A stretch of 64,000 nt of DNA from Corylus avellana (GCF_901000735.1 NC_081547.1:26337382-26401381); one strand, 5' to 3'. Positions 12,574 to 24,638 are shown, counted from the stretch's first letter. Translations and numbers: made by a program. Notes: generated by a model not told the origin, from the sequence alone.

Positions 12574-14489
12574 GGACAGACAGAAAATCATTTAAAATAA
12601 GTTTTAAATAAGTTCATATATCATTTTACCTTCAAAATTAACGATTTGTCATCTGCCAAGTATATTCTTTTGACACGCTAGCGCCCAATATCAATACTAT
12701 GTCATCAAGTGCCATGTCATCCATAGAAATACAAAAACTTAACCCTAAAAACAAAAACTATATTCTCCATCATCCCAATATTCTGAATTTTTAGCATCAG
12801 AATCATAGTTTTTACATTAGATTGTAAAATGACAGAGGTAAGAATGGCTTGAAATTGTTTGAGTTTTTCCATGTGTCATGGAAAAACTGAGACAGGCACA
12901 TCAATTTCCATAACCTCTGGTTCACCTCCTATGACTCACTCAAACACTAACAACCACAAGATTTTCTAATCTTAATTTACCCTTTTGACAATACGATCTA
13001 AACTCTAATGGATTTTGTTTTTAAAGTTAGGTTTTTTTTTTTTTTCTATAAATGATTTGGCACTTGACGTGGCATTGAGATTGGATGTTGACATAAACAC
13101 TAGAGTGTCAAATGACAAACGTGTAGTAAGTGAAAAATTGCTAATTTTGACGGTAAAATAATTGATAAACCTACTAAAAATTTGGCCCAAGACATTATTC
13201 TTAAAATTAGAAATTGCATAAAGAAATCCAAATCATATAAAACCCTATAACTAGGATAAATATGATTTTTTTTTTCTCATTTTTTTTTTTCGTTTGAGAA
13301 AATGTTTTGATATAACAGATTTTTTTTTTTTTTTTTTTTGTGAAGTTTACATTTGAGAAAATATATTACTTGTGTTACACCTATTTATTTTTTAGAAAGC
13401 TAAATCACACGTAAAGTTCGTTCCTTATTAGTTAAGAAAAAAAATATGTGCATAAAAAAGATAGTTGCCGTGAAGGAGAGCAGTCAGAGCGGCCATCCGA
13501 CTCTTCTACTAAGGGCAACCATACCAAATCTTCATTTTTATTTATTTATTTATTAATTTATTAAATAATAAATAAATAGAAAATTTAGTCACTTTTCTTC
13601 GCCTTTGGAGCGCATGGTGAGGAGGGTCCCAGGCCCAGCAACTTGGCCCATCGCTATTATCAATGCATATGGAGATAAAAAGGTCGTACCTTTTTGTCAC
13701 GACCAATTCGACCATACCCACTGCATGTGTGCATAAAGGCCAAAGAGAAAGAATGGACCCTTATGATAAAGAATTTGGTAGAAAGATATCCATCCATTTT
13801 CTTTTTCTTTTTTCTTTTCTTTTTTATTTTTCAACACTCCTCTCATAATAGTATATTGAGTAACAGGCGCACGCTTTCTGTTTACTTTGTCGGCAGAAGA
13901 CTACTTACTCTCAAGTTCATTCGCAATTCAGTAATAATTACGAGAGCCACATTTGGAATCATATTATTTAAGCAAGAGCCCCTATCTGTCCTTAAAAGTG
14001 GTGATTTGTAGCATCTAATCACCTTGTGACACATCATCAATTTAAGAAAAATATAAAAAATAAAAATAACGACAACCACAATAAATCAAAATGAGAAAGA
14101 TCAACAAAAAAAAAAACTCGTAGCCAGCGATGCCAGACCCACAAGACCCAGGCCAAACCCACGGCTTCAAACCCGTTGCTCGTGACCCCCCTCAAACCCC
14201 GCCGGCGCTGTGACCCGCCTCAAAACCCGTTTTTAAAATTTCAAAATATGTCTCTAATGCCTAAAAACTTGTTTTTAATGCTTCAAAACTCGTTTTTTTA
14301 TCCAAAACTAAATCTTAGAGAGTAAATATTAACTCTTTAGGAATTTTATTACCCTGAAGACCAAAAAAAAATGATGTCGGCGTCGGAGAGGGTGACCTAA
14401 CCAGCCATGGGTCTGCCCAGCGCGGTTTTAAAAGACCCAACGCCATTTCTTCTTTCTCTCTTGTATTCTTTTTCCTTCTTTCTCTCTTT
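12301..14489. other. Intergenic DNA, no gene seen
   Basis: AT-rich, with long T runs (12541-12570, 13319-13339), short TTTA repeats near 13540-13578 and no reading frame with recognisable similarity. The small frames here are low-complexity. A proline/arginine-codon-like C-rich patch at 14120-14230 is not part of a recognisable gene. Confidence 0.6.
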
Positions 14490-15037
14490 TCTTCGGCCGG
14501 TGTATTTGGTAGTGCTCTTCCCTCTTTGTGGATCCCTCCTGCTGCTGGTTGGATAAAAGGCAACTTTGATGTTGCTGTGAAAGGATCTTTTACAGTTGCT
14601 GCTGCTGTGCTTAGTGATGAAAAGGGTGCTATTGTAGGTGCTGCCACGCAGAGGTTAAATTGTCCAGATGCCCTTCAAGGAGAGGCCCTTGCAGCCTTGC
14701 TGACCACTCGACTGGCAGCCTCTTTTGGTTGTAATTTTATTTCTTTGAAAGGAGACGCTCTTCTAGTGGTGTTAGCTATTAATAACCCTTCCCTTTTCTC
14801 TTCTTGGAATTTTGCTAATTGTATTTCTGATATTAGTGTAGTTTTAGCTCATTTTCAAAGTTGGAATGCTTTGAAGGTTTCACATAGTGCCAACTTTTGG
14901 GCACATGCTCTAGCTAAATGGGCCGCTTCCCATCTTGTTTTTGGAAGCATTCCCACAGGATCGCCTATTCTCTCTTCCATCCGGATCAGAAATGGGAAAG
15001 ATCCTCCCCTGTAGTCATTTTCCTTCATTCAATTAGA

Positions 15038-15069
<32 letters not shown>

Positions 15070-15079
15070 AAGAAAAGTT
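14490..15079 (+). mobile_element. LINE 3' end with intact RNase H domain and poly(A)
   Basis: An open frame at 14526-15014 (162 codons) encodes a plant LINE-type RNase H domain (RVT_3 family). It begins with WIPPAAGWIKGNFDVAV, and the catalytic-type residues are visible: D in NFDVAV, E in LQGEAL, D in LKGDAL and the AHALAKWA helix near the end. An A-rich tail at 15038-15072 follows the stop by about 20 bases, as expected for target-primed insertion. There is no RT domain upstream, so this is a 5'-truncated copy. A domesticated gene is possible but has no support. Confidence 0.75.
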
Positions 15080-16400
15080 AATTTCTTGCACTTGTTGTGG
15101 TCTACCTTAGGTGTCAGGTGTTGTTTGGGGGCTGTAAAGTGTGGGTTTTACCCCACGTCCAATGTAAGGTTTTCCCTATTTAAAGCTGATAAAAGGTACT
15201 TTTCTAGTTGAAAACAGTTTTGAAAATATTTTTGTTCTGTTTTTAAAACTATATATATTAGTTATTGATAAATAATTTAAAATACAAATCACTTTTTAGA
15301 ATATTTTTCAAATGTAGATCCCTTCAAAAAAAAAAAAAAAAAACATTTATTACTCCCCATAAAATGTAGATCCATTCAAAGAAGGAAAAAGAAAATTAAT
15401 CATAAAACATAAAGTTGAAATATTTAAAATCCTAGGCATTATTAAAGAAAAAAAAAATTGGGTTGTTCGAAAGCCGGAATATGATCATCTTCATTTTTAA
15501 GTGAAATACAAAGCGGTTAATATTAAAATTTTCATATCTAATTGTATATATGTTTGAACATAGTGAATATGTAACCATGTCATTCAAGAATTTTAAATGA
15601 CATTGCACTATGTACATGCTAAATGTAACTAAATAAGATATTGACTATAAAATAAAAATGAAATTGAGAAGATTCTAGTCCCTCTAAATAAGGGTGACAA
15701 TTTGTGTTTGTGTGTCAGGTTCGAAATGTATTGAAATATGCATATAAAACTATACAAGTCAATCATATCCTAACCTATTATAATTATACATATTATATCC
15801 TTTAACTATAATCCTTTAATTTTGTATTAGATTTGTGTGGATTTATGTCTAGTTCACAGTGATGTAAAAAATTATCAGCTCTAAATCTTGTGTATAGGGT
15901 TTGGGTTGAGGCAGGTGTATAACTCTTTATAAGTTAAATATAACTTGATTATTTAATTAAAAATATATACTACACCCATCAACTTACCCCGCTAATTTAA
16001 TGTTAAATTCGTCTCAAACTTGCATATCTAAAAAAAAAAAATACTAGCTATGGCGGCCATCTTCGCCATTACAACTTTCAGAATCGATGAAACAAATCCA
16101 AAAGTAACGCCAAGTTCATTTTCGTACGAGAGTATTTTTTGTGTCGAGGGGTCGCCTTAACGTCAGTAACGTGTAAAAATCTACGAACCGACGCGAGTCA
16201 CGCGACGAATGTTTTGCTAACGAACGCTGAATTTGGCGACAAAAATATAATGGCGATATGGCGCCGCAACATATCTAAACATATCACTCCCCCGCGAAGC
16301 TCTTACGGCGACTATTTTCGGCTTAACATCTCGAACTCTCGCCGCTACAGATAGCTTGGAGCTTGAAAGATCAGTGCAAGACGAATCCAGCAACTATTAC
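15080..16400. other. Intergenic DNA with repeat remnants and a CpG-rich patch
   Basis: No gene recognised. At 15688-16020 there is a remnant starting AGGGTGACAATTTGTGTT, which resembles a dispersed plant element seen again at 19940. At 16070-16370 the base use changes sharply: many CG dinucleotides just upstream of the PGP synthase gene. That patch may be its promoter or leader. Confidence 0.5.
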
Positions 16401-16505
16401 TAGAAATTGCCCACTAAATCAGGACCCATATATGCTCTGATCAGAGAGAATCCCCACAATTCTGAACCAAAATCAGATACGGTTCCAGCTATTGAAGCCC
16501 CACAG

Positions 16506-19311
16506 ATGTCATGCCTGAAGCTGCCCATGGCAGCAGCTTCTGTTTACTACACCCACAAGCCCAGCGGTGGCGGCCACCGCAGCCTGACCAAATGGGTCCG
16601 CACCAGCACCACCACCGCCACCTCACTCGCCAAACTAAAGCCCAGACCGAAACCATACGTGGCCCTAAATAGCTACATCAACAACAGCGAGCGAAGAATA
16701 CCGGTTATTTATAAACATGGGTGGAGGATAGCCCCGTGCGCACCCCTCACACCCGCGGCGCACGATAAGGAACCCCCTAAAGTGCTTGGGTTTCGTGGCC
16801 TCCACCACAAGCATTGCCTCGCTTTCTCTTCAGGTACGTCTAGCTCAGAAGAGAAAGAAGGATTTTCGGGCTCTGGGTCGGGTCTCGTGGCGGATATGGG
16901 TTCCGAGAGCAAAAAGGACCACCACGATTTGGTCCAATCGCCCTCGTCAATGCAAAATCAACAAAAACGACAGCATCAGCCTCCAAAATTGCTCACGTTG
17001 CCTACAATCTTAACGCTTGGCCGCGTCGCCGCAGTGCCGGTTCTCGTAAGCAGTATGTGCATTTTTTTTTTTTGCTATGAAACTTTTGGGGCGGGTTAGT
17101 TTTGGAATTGGGGCTGTTTTGAGAGATGGGATTTTGTTGTTTTAATGATCCGATCGAAGTTTTATTGAAAAGTTTGGAACTGGTGTATTTGGCTGCCACA
17201 TGTTTGAGGTTTACTTTGAGAATGTGATATGCATGGGACGCTTAGTTTTGGCGTAGGACCAATTATAGATTGGATGTTGGCTTGTGATAATGTTTGAATA
17301 TCAGGATTCTATATCAGTGTATCTGAGCTGTGATGGACGTTTGATTTTGGCAGTGAGATCAATATGTATTGTTTATAGCTAAGCTTTGGATAATACGTTC
17401 TTTGTTTTGTGAATTTGATCTCTTTTTGGCTCTTTATGATGCTGAGATTTCGGGTGTTTTGATTGTAAATTTCTTGAGTTTGGTTCATCTTTCGTTAGGT
17501 TGCAAATTGAATTAGATTTTTTGAATTTCAGATTTTTGTTTGTGTATGAAGCATACGAGGTATGATGGATAGTTTATTTGCTTTGAAATATGTGTTTATG
17601 TGTTTCTATGGCAGCACCATTTAGTGATATCTGTACCGGTGGTACACCATGGTATTCTGAGCTGCTTTGTGCTGCTACGCATCCTCTTAACTGTGTGCTT
17701 GAAGAGATTGCTTAATGCAGAACTGCCGATGATTGTTGAAGTGATTGTATATTTTAGTGTTCATTGAATGAAAGCCTTGCGATTGATGAGACTAACATTA
17801 TCATATCTTTCATCAGCCTTCTATGTAGATAGTTGGTGGGGAACAACTGCTACGACAAGTATCTTCATTGCTGCTGCAGTTACAGATTGGCTTGATGGCT
17901 ATCTTGCTCGGAAGGTATACTAGTACTTTGTCTTTCAAACTGTATAGGAGCAGATCTCGTGGCAAATTAATTGTTCTGAAGATTTTAATGTGTCTGTGAC
18001 ATCTTATAAGGGCTAAATTCTTAAATACATTTCAGATGAGTCTAGGATCTGCATTTGGTGCATTTCTAGATCCAGTAGCTGATAAGGTATGGTCTTTCGT
18101 CTATAATTAAAGTTTTATAGCCTTTTGCTTTTAGTTAGTTGATACAATACAGGTGCTTTGTTCAGCTGGTGAGAAACGTTATTGAGTTCTTTTTTGATAG
18201 TCATGCCTACTGAATGCAGCTTATGGTTGCTGCAACATTGGTCTTGTTGTGTACTAGACCCACAGAAGTTGCCATATTTGGGCAAGTGCCATGGCTTTTG
18301 GCTGCACCTTCAATTGCCATAATTGGTAGAGAGGTAATATATTTTAGTACGGATTTTCTTGTATCTCGTTAGCCAACTAATACTTTTGTTTTGCATGACT
18401 TACATCTTATTCTTGATCTTCCCCGATTGTTTCTCCCCTTTTGCCAAGAGTTATGACTGCGATCCTCTGTTGGGTCAAAAGCAGTATCAAAGCCATACGA
18501 TTATTCATAAGAATCCTTGTTACATACTTGAGCACGAGCTTTTGCTTGTGCATGTGTTCATGCTATGCATGTATATTTGTGTCAAGCTTTGGGCGCCTAT
18601 CATGTTTTGACTCATAGTGGTTCCTGGGGCTTCTATTATCACCATTCTTTTTCCCCCTTTTCTCTCAAGCAATTATACTTATATCTTACTTGCCGAAAAG
18701 AGAATTATACTTGCATAGTGTTTGGTTATATCCGTTTATGTTTTAGTTGATAGCAGATCTCTTACAAATTATTTTGAAACTTTTATGTAGATAACCATGT
18801 CTGCGGTTAGAGAATGGGCTGCTTCTCAAAATAGTAAGCTTTTAGAGGTTTGTTCTCTTCCCTATACTTTGTCTGAGTACCACTTTTGGTTCCTAACTCA
18901 TTTGATCCTTTAGCTGGAAATACATTACGAAAACAATAATTATATTCAGGCTGTTGCTGTAAATAACTTGGGGAAGTGGAAAACAGCCACACAGATGACA
19001 GCGCTAACCATCCTTTTGGCTACCCGAGATAGCAGGTTCGTTGTCTCATTTATCTGGCCTATTGGGTCACTCTTGTTCTAGCTTAATCAAGATTAAGGAG
19101 ATATTTCCTTGAAAGATAACTTGGTGGATATTGTTGCAAGTATCTGACTTGTGTCGTATTTATTTTTCTTTTTATCCCGGCATTGTGCAGTCTTGGAGGG
19201 TCAGGGATTCTAGTAGTCTCTGGGGTTATGTTGCTTTACGTCTCAGCTGGACTTGCCGTATGGTCATTAGTTGTATACATGAGGAAGATTTCGAGAGTAT
19301 TGCTGAGGTAG
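16506..19311 (+). CDS. PGP1: Phosphatidylglycerophosphate synthase (CDP-DAG:glycerol-3-P phosphatidyltransferase)
   Basis: Makes phosphatidylglycerol phosphate from CDP-diacylglycerol and glycerol 3-phosphate, the committed step to phosphatidylglycerol in plastids and mitochondria. Exons: 16506-17052, 17817-17914, 18036-18086, 18220-18333, 18791-18847, 18950-19035, 19191-19311; 357 residues. Exon 1 must end at 17052 (donor GTATGT): the nearer GTAAGC at 17046 would break the frame. The CDP-alcohol phosphotransferase signature D-x2-DG-x2-AR-x8-G-x3-D-x3-D is complete at residues 206-232, starting DWLDGYLARK and ending DPVAD. Several hydrophobic segments follow, and the protein ends VYMRKISRVLLR. 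The first 130 residues are basic and S/T-rich, like a transit peptide. An in-frame ATG at 16896 (MGSESKK) would give a short form resembling non-plastid isoforms. The symbol marks the family and does not separate PGP1 from PGP2. Confidence 0.94.
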
Positions 19312-19332
19312 TCAGGTTGCCGCACGGTACAC

Positions 19333-19355
19333 TTATATATATATATATATATATA
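19333..19355. repeat. (TA)n microsatellite
   Basis: About 10 TA units starting 20 bases after the PGP synthase stop codon, so probably in its 3'UTR. Confidence 0.85.
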
Positions 19356-20287
19356 CTCTTCATCAAGAGCTTGTTTAGATGTGGGAACAGTACTTGAAGT
19401 TCCTTGCACATAACACTTGTGATGATTATCTACATGCATTGGTGCACTATTCTTCAAATAGGTGGATGAAGAGTAAAGATGTTCTGTGAAAAGTTCCTGC
19501 TCTTTAAATAGGTGGATGAAGAGCAATTTTTTCCTTGGAGCCAATGTTTGTTTTTAACACTGACTTGGAAGATGCTGTATCTTCGAGGCTATGGTTGGAG
19601 AATTTAGCAGTATTCTGGTTGTTGTTGCTGTTTTGGAGTTGAATGTAGTTTATTTGCGCGAATTCTTTTGTCAGAAAAGTGTAAAACAAGAATTACGAAA
19701 AGTTAAAGAAAATAACGTATGTTTTTTTTGTTAGCAGATGTTCTCTGCTGGTTCAACACTTAACAGGGTTTTTAATGACTGTACAGAAGAAAAATTAGGC
19801 AGATCGTAGTTTATGCTATTTCAACAGTTTTTCACAAAATTTAAGCCAGCTCTCTCGAATAATCTTACCTTTATGGTATAGGAAATTTAGACTCTGCCAT
19901 AGTCTGATAGGTTTCTTTATGTAGATCAACTCTGCAATTAGGGATGACAATTCGTGTTTACGTATCGGGTTTAGGTCGTATTGAGACATAAATATAAGAT
20001 TATATATGTCAATTTTAATCTGACCTATTTAATTAAATATAATCGACCTTTCTCAATGCTAAGAGAGCAGCCTTGCTTCACCAAAAACCCTAAAAGAGGG
20101 GTTGCAATTGGTTGGGTAACATGACAAACTGCAAAGGGGGGCCTAATATACGTTGAGGCCCTCGTGCATAGTGTTGCTACGTAAATGAGGCTATCACGTT
20201 GGGTGACATTGGTACCTGGCCACGTCTTGCATCACACTGCTCAGTCACCCTACTAACCTTGTTGGCCAATTTTTTCTTCCTCCTTGT
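19356..20287. other. PGP synthase 3' flank, no gene
   Basis: The first few hundred bases are probably 3'UTR. At 19935-20045 there is a repeat remnant starting AGGGATGACAATTCGTGTT, related to the one at 15688. No coding frame is recognised. Confidence 0.5.
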
Positions 20288-20597
20288 AAAGTGCTAAATG
20301 ATTTAAGCTAAGGTGCAAGGATACGTTTCTGCATTAAAAATTACCAAATATTAGATTATGAGTGCTATTAAGAGTACAACTTTTACAAGTTCAAAATGAT
20401 TTAAGCTAAGGTGCAAGGATACGTTTGTGCATTAAAAAGTACCAAATATTAGATTATGAGTGCCATTAAGAGTACTACAACTTTGTAAAGTGCAAAATGA
20501 TTTAAGCTAAGGTGCAAGGATACATTTCTGCATTAAAAATTACCAAATATTAGATTATGAGTGCTATTAAGAGTACTACAACTTTTACAAGTTCTTA
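20288..20597. repeat. Three tandem copies of a 98-101-bp repeat
   Basis: The anchor ATGATTTAAGCTAAGG occurs at 20298, 20396 and 20497, giving periods of 98 and 101 bases. Each unit continues through TGCAAGGATAC, then ATTAGATTATGAGTGC and AAGAGTAC. Copies differ by a few substitutions and a small indel. It sits between the converging 3' ends of PGP synthase and GSTL-A and is not seen elsewhere in the window. Confidence 0.9.
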
Positions 20598-20724
20598 CAA
20601 ATTGACATGACACTATGTCAACCACTAAAATGTAAACTTCCATCCACAAAACCGTCTACATAGCACTTAAAAACATGTCCTCCAATACCACCACAAAAGG
20701 CACACAGGAGATATTTAATGCCAT

Positions 20725-20751
20725 TTCTAGAACGGTGGGAAGTTCTAGAAC
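20725..20751 (-). other. Conserved inverted TTCTAGAA pair in GSTL-A 3' flank
   Basis: Two perfect TTCTAGAA palindromes about 10 bases apart, 110 bases past the GSTL-A stop. The same arrangement follows GSTL-B (28574-28600) and GSTL-D (44299-44326). It can fold as an RNA stem-loop in the 3'UTR, and as DNA it matches heat-shock-element spacing (TTCnnGAA). Function unknown. Confidence 0.6.
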
Positions 20752-20861
20752 TCTGTAATTTGAGGCTGATTTCAGAGTTGTGCCTGCACAAGAAATGGTT
20801 CAGGAGACGCAATTAGCAGCCTTTCATCAAGTCATACTATAGGCAACTGTTTTAAGAGAAT

Positions 20862-23800
20862 TTAACTAGTACTGTCGGAAGGAGGGAATACCGAGAAGCG
20901 TTTCTTGTATATATCCACCAGCTCCTTTGGTTCACGTCGAGTTTGTTTGTAGGCCTCATTTTTGTCCATCTCCTACAAAATATTGATAAAACATCAGATT
21001 ATATCAGCTTAATATTTCATTTGTCCCTTTAAATGCGAACCCATTTATTTTGTTCCTTTTCTATTTACAAATTTATACTCCAAACTGTTCCAAATATCTG
21101 AATGACTTCTTTCTGCCAAGGGAAGGAAATATTTCAACAGTAATAACATACATGTAGCAGAGTGTGCACTTGCTTTCTTCTATCTACAGTATCTGTGAGA
21201 CTTTAAAAAGTCAGTCCCATATTGTGCGGGTACTGTTCACGTCAAGTGAGAGTGTTAAAAATGTGCTTATGGGTTGGTACTTACTAAGTGAGACTAGGTT
21301 TTATAAGTAATCAAGTCATTTTGAAATGATAATACAGGTGTGACTAGTGTTTTCTCTGACTGTTATAATATCACACCTCCAATGCCGTATTGCACAAGCA
21401 ATTAGTGTATGTTAATCTTTTGTGATGCGAACAGAAACAGGTAGAGAAACATTCAAAAGTTTGAAGAACTTTTTAAGCCAAAACAAGACATCCATGGTTG
21501 AGCTCAGATGAGGTGGAAGGAGACTGACTCATGGAGCTTAAAAAGCTTTCAGCTTCTCAACACCCTAGATTTGTTGAAGCCTATGAGAGCAAAGAGGCTT
21601 AAGATATCCCACTGAAAAATAACAGAATCAGATAAGCATGGTCAACATCAATTTCATTGTACCTCAATCCAAGCTGCCAGTTTAGGCCTGCCCGCTGTAA
21701 TGTCGTACTTCTTTACATCCAATAAGAAAGGCTGAAATCTATCAATAAATGGAGCATACGCTATATCCACCTGAAGATTACAAAATAAAGTGCAACTGAC
21801 TTCACTTCTTCACAACATGCAACAAAAATGTTTCCAGCACTGGTCAAATGAGATAGCTCTACATGGGGGAAACCCTACCACAACCTGTCACTATTACCAT
21901 AACATTGCATAATATCTACCTTTCCATCGCTTGATAATAGTAAGACTCCAAACAGCAAATGGAAGAAAGCGGATTTCGTTACTATTGAAAAAAATAATAA
22001 TAATAAATAAATAAATCTCATACCAGACTGAACTGACCGAGGAAAAAAGGTCCATCTTCAAACTTGGAAAGAGCCGTTTCGATGTAATCAAATGCAGCAC
22101 CTGGTACAGTTTACCACTATAGTGTTATATAGGCATTTGTAGACTAAGGACATTAAGCTGCCATTCAAGTTACCTGCTTCATTTCCATCTCCTTTGAAGG
22201 AAGAAATCACAGCTTTGTTGAACGTGTCAGTATAGGACAACAACTCTTCTGCAAATTCTTTCTTGGCAGAATCCTACAGTTCAGGCTCTTCAGGTTATAA
22301 GGAATCTTTATAAAATGTGGTGGTTAAAAAACAAGCACCAGATTTTTTCTCCAAATCTTACATCAGGGAAAAGTGAAGGCCCTTCGAAGTGATTATCGAT
22401 ATATTTAATCAAATCAAGACTCTCTCCTTTGACTTCGTTTTTGTGTTCCAATGATGGCACCTGTTCAAGAACTTCACATAAAGAACAGCAGAAAAGGAAA
22501 AATAAAAATGAACAGCACTAAATTGCACGTAGCACCCACAGGTTTCTTCTTTAGCCATCAGTTTGTCTGACTACAACTTCAGACACTGTTCTAGTGTTCT
22601 GTTCTTAACTAGTTTTAGCTTAAGAATGCAGCATATATGCTAGCTCAGAGAAATATTATTTGGAGGAAGCATGAAGGCATTCCATGAAGTGAAATCATTC
22701 AACTGTTTTACCTAACATTCAAAACAAGTCCTCATCTACTTCGTGTTTTGTTTTTATTGTCTCGAGAAATGGCATTGCACACGTTGTCAATAGTTATTAA
22801 TGATCTTTCATTTTCCACTCTGTTGTAGAGGTGAAATGCATTATTTTAATTGCCAGGGAACACAAGATGGAAGTATGTTTTCATATTAACATCCAAGTAG
22901 CTGAAGAAAATATAGCATTTATATAGTTCACCTTGTTAGCTGGGTAGACTTTCTCCTTGTACCAATCAGGCCTGTTTTGCAGATCAAGAGGAACCAATTT
23001 TATCTTGTCTTGCAATCCCTGCTCCCCCACATTATTGGACACCAAATTAAAACAGAAGAATAAGTTCTACAATAAGATTGAAAAAGCAAATTTCTAAAAT
23101 GGCAGATCAATAAGCTTAGATGAGACATATTGCAACCTACTTGCTCCTTAGCTAAGAAAAGGAACAAATAAAAATCCTTTATTCCAAATATGATTTGCGT
23201 CAGTACCTTTTTGGGACTTGAGGGAACAAAAGCCCCCACCCAACTATGCTTACCACTGTTGGCTTAGTTGAGATTAGCTTTTCATGTTCTACCAAGAATT
23301 TAATCATTAAATTAACATTCTAAAGCACACAACAACAAGAACCCAGATCACGAAGAAATTTGAAAACAACCTTACAATTCCGGGTGATCCACACACGCTG
23401 CGCGTAGGGGCATGTGTATGATATATACAACCTTCAACGCATGAAAATGCATAACTTGTCATGGTCAGATTCAGAAAGAAATAATCTTTAGGAAAAATAA
23501 AATAGAAAAGTTCAAACGGGAGTTGAAACAAACACATATATTGGAACTAAATGAAGGCAGAAGGCCCAAAAGATCACTATTACAATTAAACAGGAGCAAA
23601 AACTGAAGCAGCCAAGAATCCAACCTTGTAGTTCCATCAAAAAGTGGAGGTGATTCTGAAGTAGAATCAAGCGCTGGTGGAAGGACCTCTTTCACAATTC
23701 TGCATAGAGAAAGATAGAGAGTGAGTTCATCACGTAAAACCCAGTTTCTTTTTTCCTTTTTTGTTCTTTTTGGCAAAACAAAAATCATAGCAAAACATAT

Positions 23801-24145
23801 ATATAGCATACGTGCGGGTGAATCTGTGTACCCAAAAGAAGAAAGAAAAAGAAAAAAAGAAAAAGAAAAAAAAGAGGGCGTCTGTATCTGTGTTGAGCTC
23901 TAATTTTCTTGAATTCTATTTTCACGTCAACCAAGCAGAGCATCTCTTACGACTTACCCAGCTGCCATTTTTGCAGATTGCGCTGTGGCTCTGGTTCTCC
24001 CAAGTGCTTGAAGTTTAAGCTTTGGAGGAGATAAGTTGGTCTTTGGGAATCTAACGAGTGTCACTTTATTGGAGAATGATACGAGGGAGAAAGGGACTGA
24101 AGGAGTGAGCCGTGAGGAAGAATAGCTCACCTTCAAACTGGCCAT
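20862..24145 (-). CDS. GSTL2: Lambda-class glutathione transferase, plastid type (GSTL-A, In2-1 family)
   Basis: A cysteine-type GST that acts as a glutathione-dependent thiol transferase or deglutathionylase rather than a conjugating enzyme. Exons, in transcript order: 23958-24145, 23625-23699, 23371-23431, 22932-23018, 22362-22460, 22174-22273, 22024-22100, 21663-21770, 20862-20972; all phases fit and give 301 residues. The N-terminal 62 residues (start MASLKVSYSSS) are S/K/R-rich, like a plastid transit peptide. Then come IVKEVLPPALDSTSE and the active-site motif SYTCPYAQR, with catalytic Cys at 95. NKVPSLEH carries the cis-proline loop, GESLDLIKYID is the glutathione-binding helix, and the C-terminal domain contains FFLGQFSLVDIAYAPF. 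It ends PPSDSTS. Of the four copies it is closest to what I know of the family and lies outside the duplicated units, so it is probably the ancestral gene. Confidence 0.93.
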
Positions 24146-24320
24146 TCTTTTTGGGGCTACGTTTGATGGTTAATTTTAGGCCACTAAAACTTGTTCCCTT
24201 AGTAATGTTATTTCTTGTGGAATCTGTCTGCAAAGAATCCGGATTCAAATTCCCATAAATTAGAGATTCTCTAATTATTAATTTAGCTATTTATTTTTAT
24301 CTAACGGCCTATACTATGTC
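24146..24320. promoter_or_regulatory. GSTL-A upstream region
   Basis: Sequence just 5' of GSTL-A, AT-rich with no assignable TATA box. Homology to the other GSTL copies' upstream DNA ends within about 50 bases of the start codon. Confidence 0.3.
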
Positions 24321-24574
24321 ATGTGTTTCGCTCAACTTTTAATAATAAAATATTAATCAACTTTTTTAAAAAATTAAAATTAAAATAAGTTTTTTTAAGA
24401 CTATAGGCCACCCTCATGGCTCAGTTAGAGTTGTTGGCCACTCAGATTTTTTTAAAAATTATTTTAATTTTTTTAAAAAAATTAATTAATATTTTAATTA
24501 ATTTTTTATTGTTTTTATTTAATTTTTTAAAAAAATTAATTAATATTTTAATATTAAAAGTTAAGCGAAACACG
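24321..24574. mobile_element. Foldback (inverted-repeat) element cut by an assembly gap
   Basis: The arm starting GTGTTTCGCTCAACTTTTAA near 24323 is repeated inverted at 24526-24574, ending AAGTTAAGCGAAACACG directly at the N run. The middle is almost pure A/T with further internal inverted repeats. This is a MITE-like foldback whose right end lies in the gap, and the hairpin probably caused the gap. Confidence 0.65.
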
Positions 24575-24638
24575 NNNNNNNNNNNNNNNNNNNNNNNNNN
24601 NNNNNNNNNNNNNNNNNNNNNNNNNNNNNNNNNNNNNN
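24575..24638. other. Assembly gap (64 N)
   Basis: 64 undetermined bases at the end of a palindromic arm. The length is not the usual round placeholder, so it may be an estimated size. Confidence 0.98.

Noticed and set aside
16139..16354. 71-codon open frame upstream of PGP synthase
   Set aside because: It begins at a non-ATG codon in the CpG-rich patch, has no recognisable similarity and is most likely leader or promoter DNA.
17046..17099. Longer PGP synthase exon 1 reading to the stop near 17097
   Set aside because: The GTATGT donor at 17053 gives the right phase and the expected VPVLVSTFYVDSWWG junction.
20288..20597. CRISPR-like array
   Set aside because: Units are contiguous with no spacers, and the genome is a plant nuclear one.
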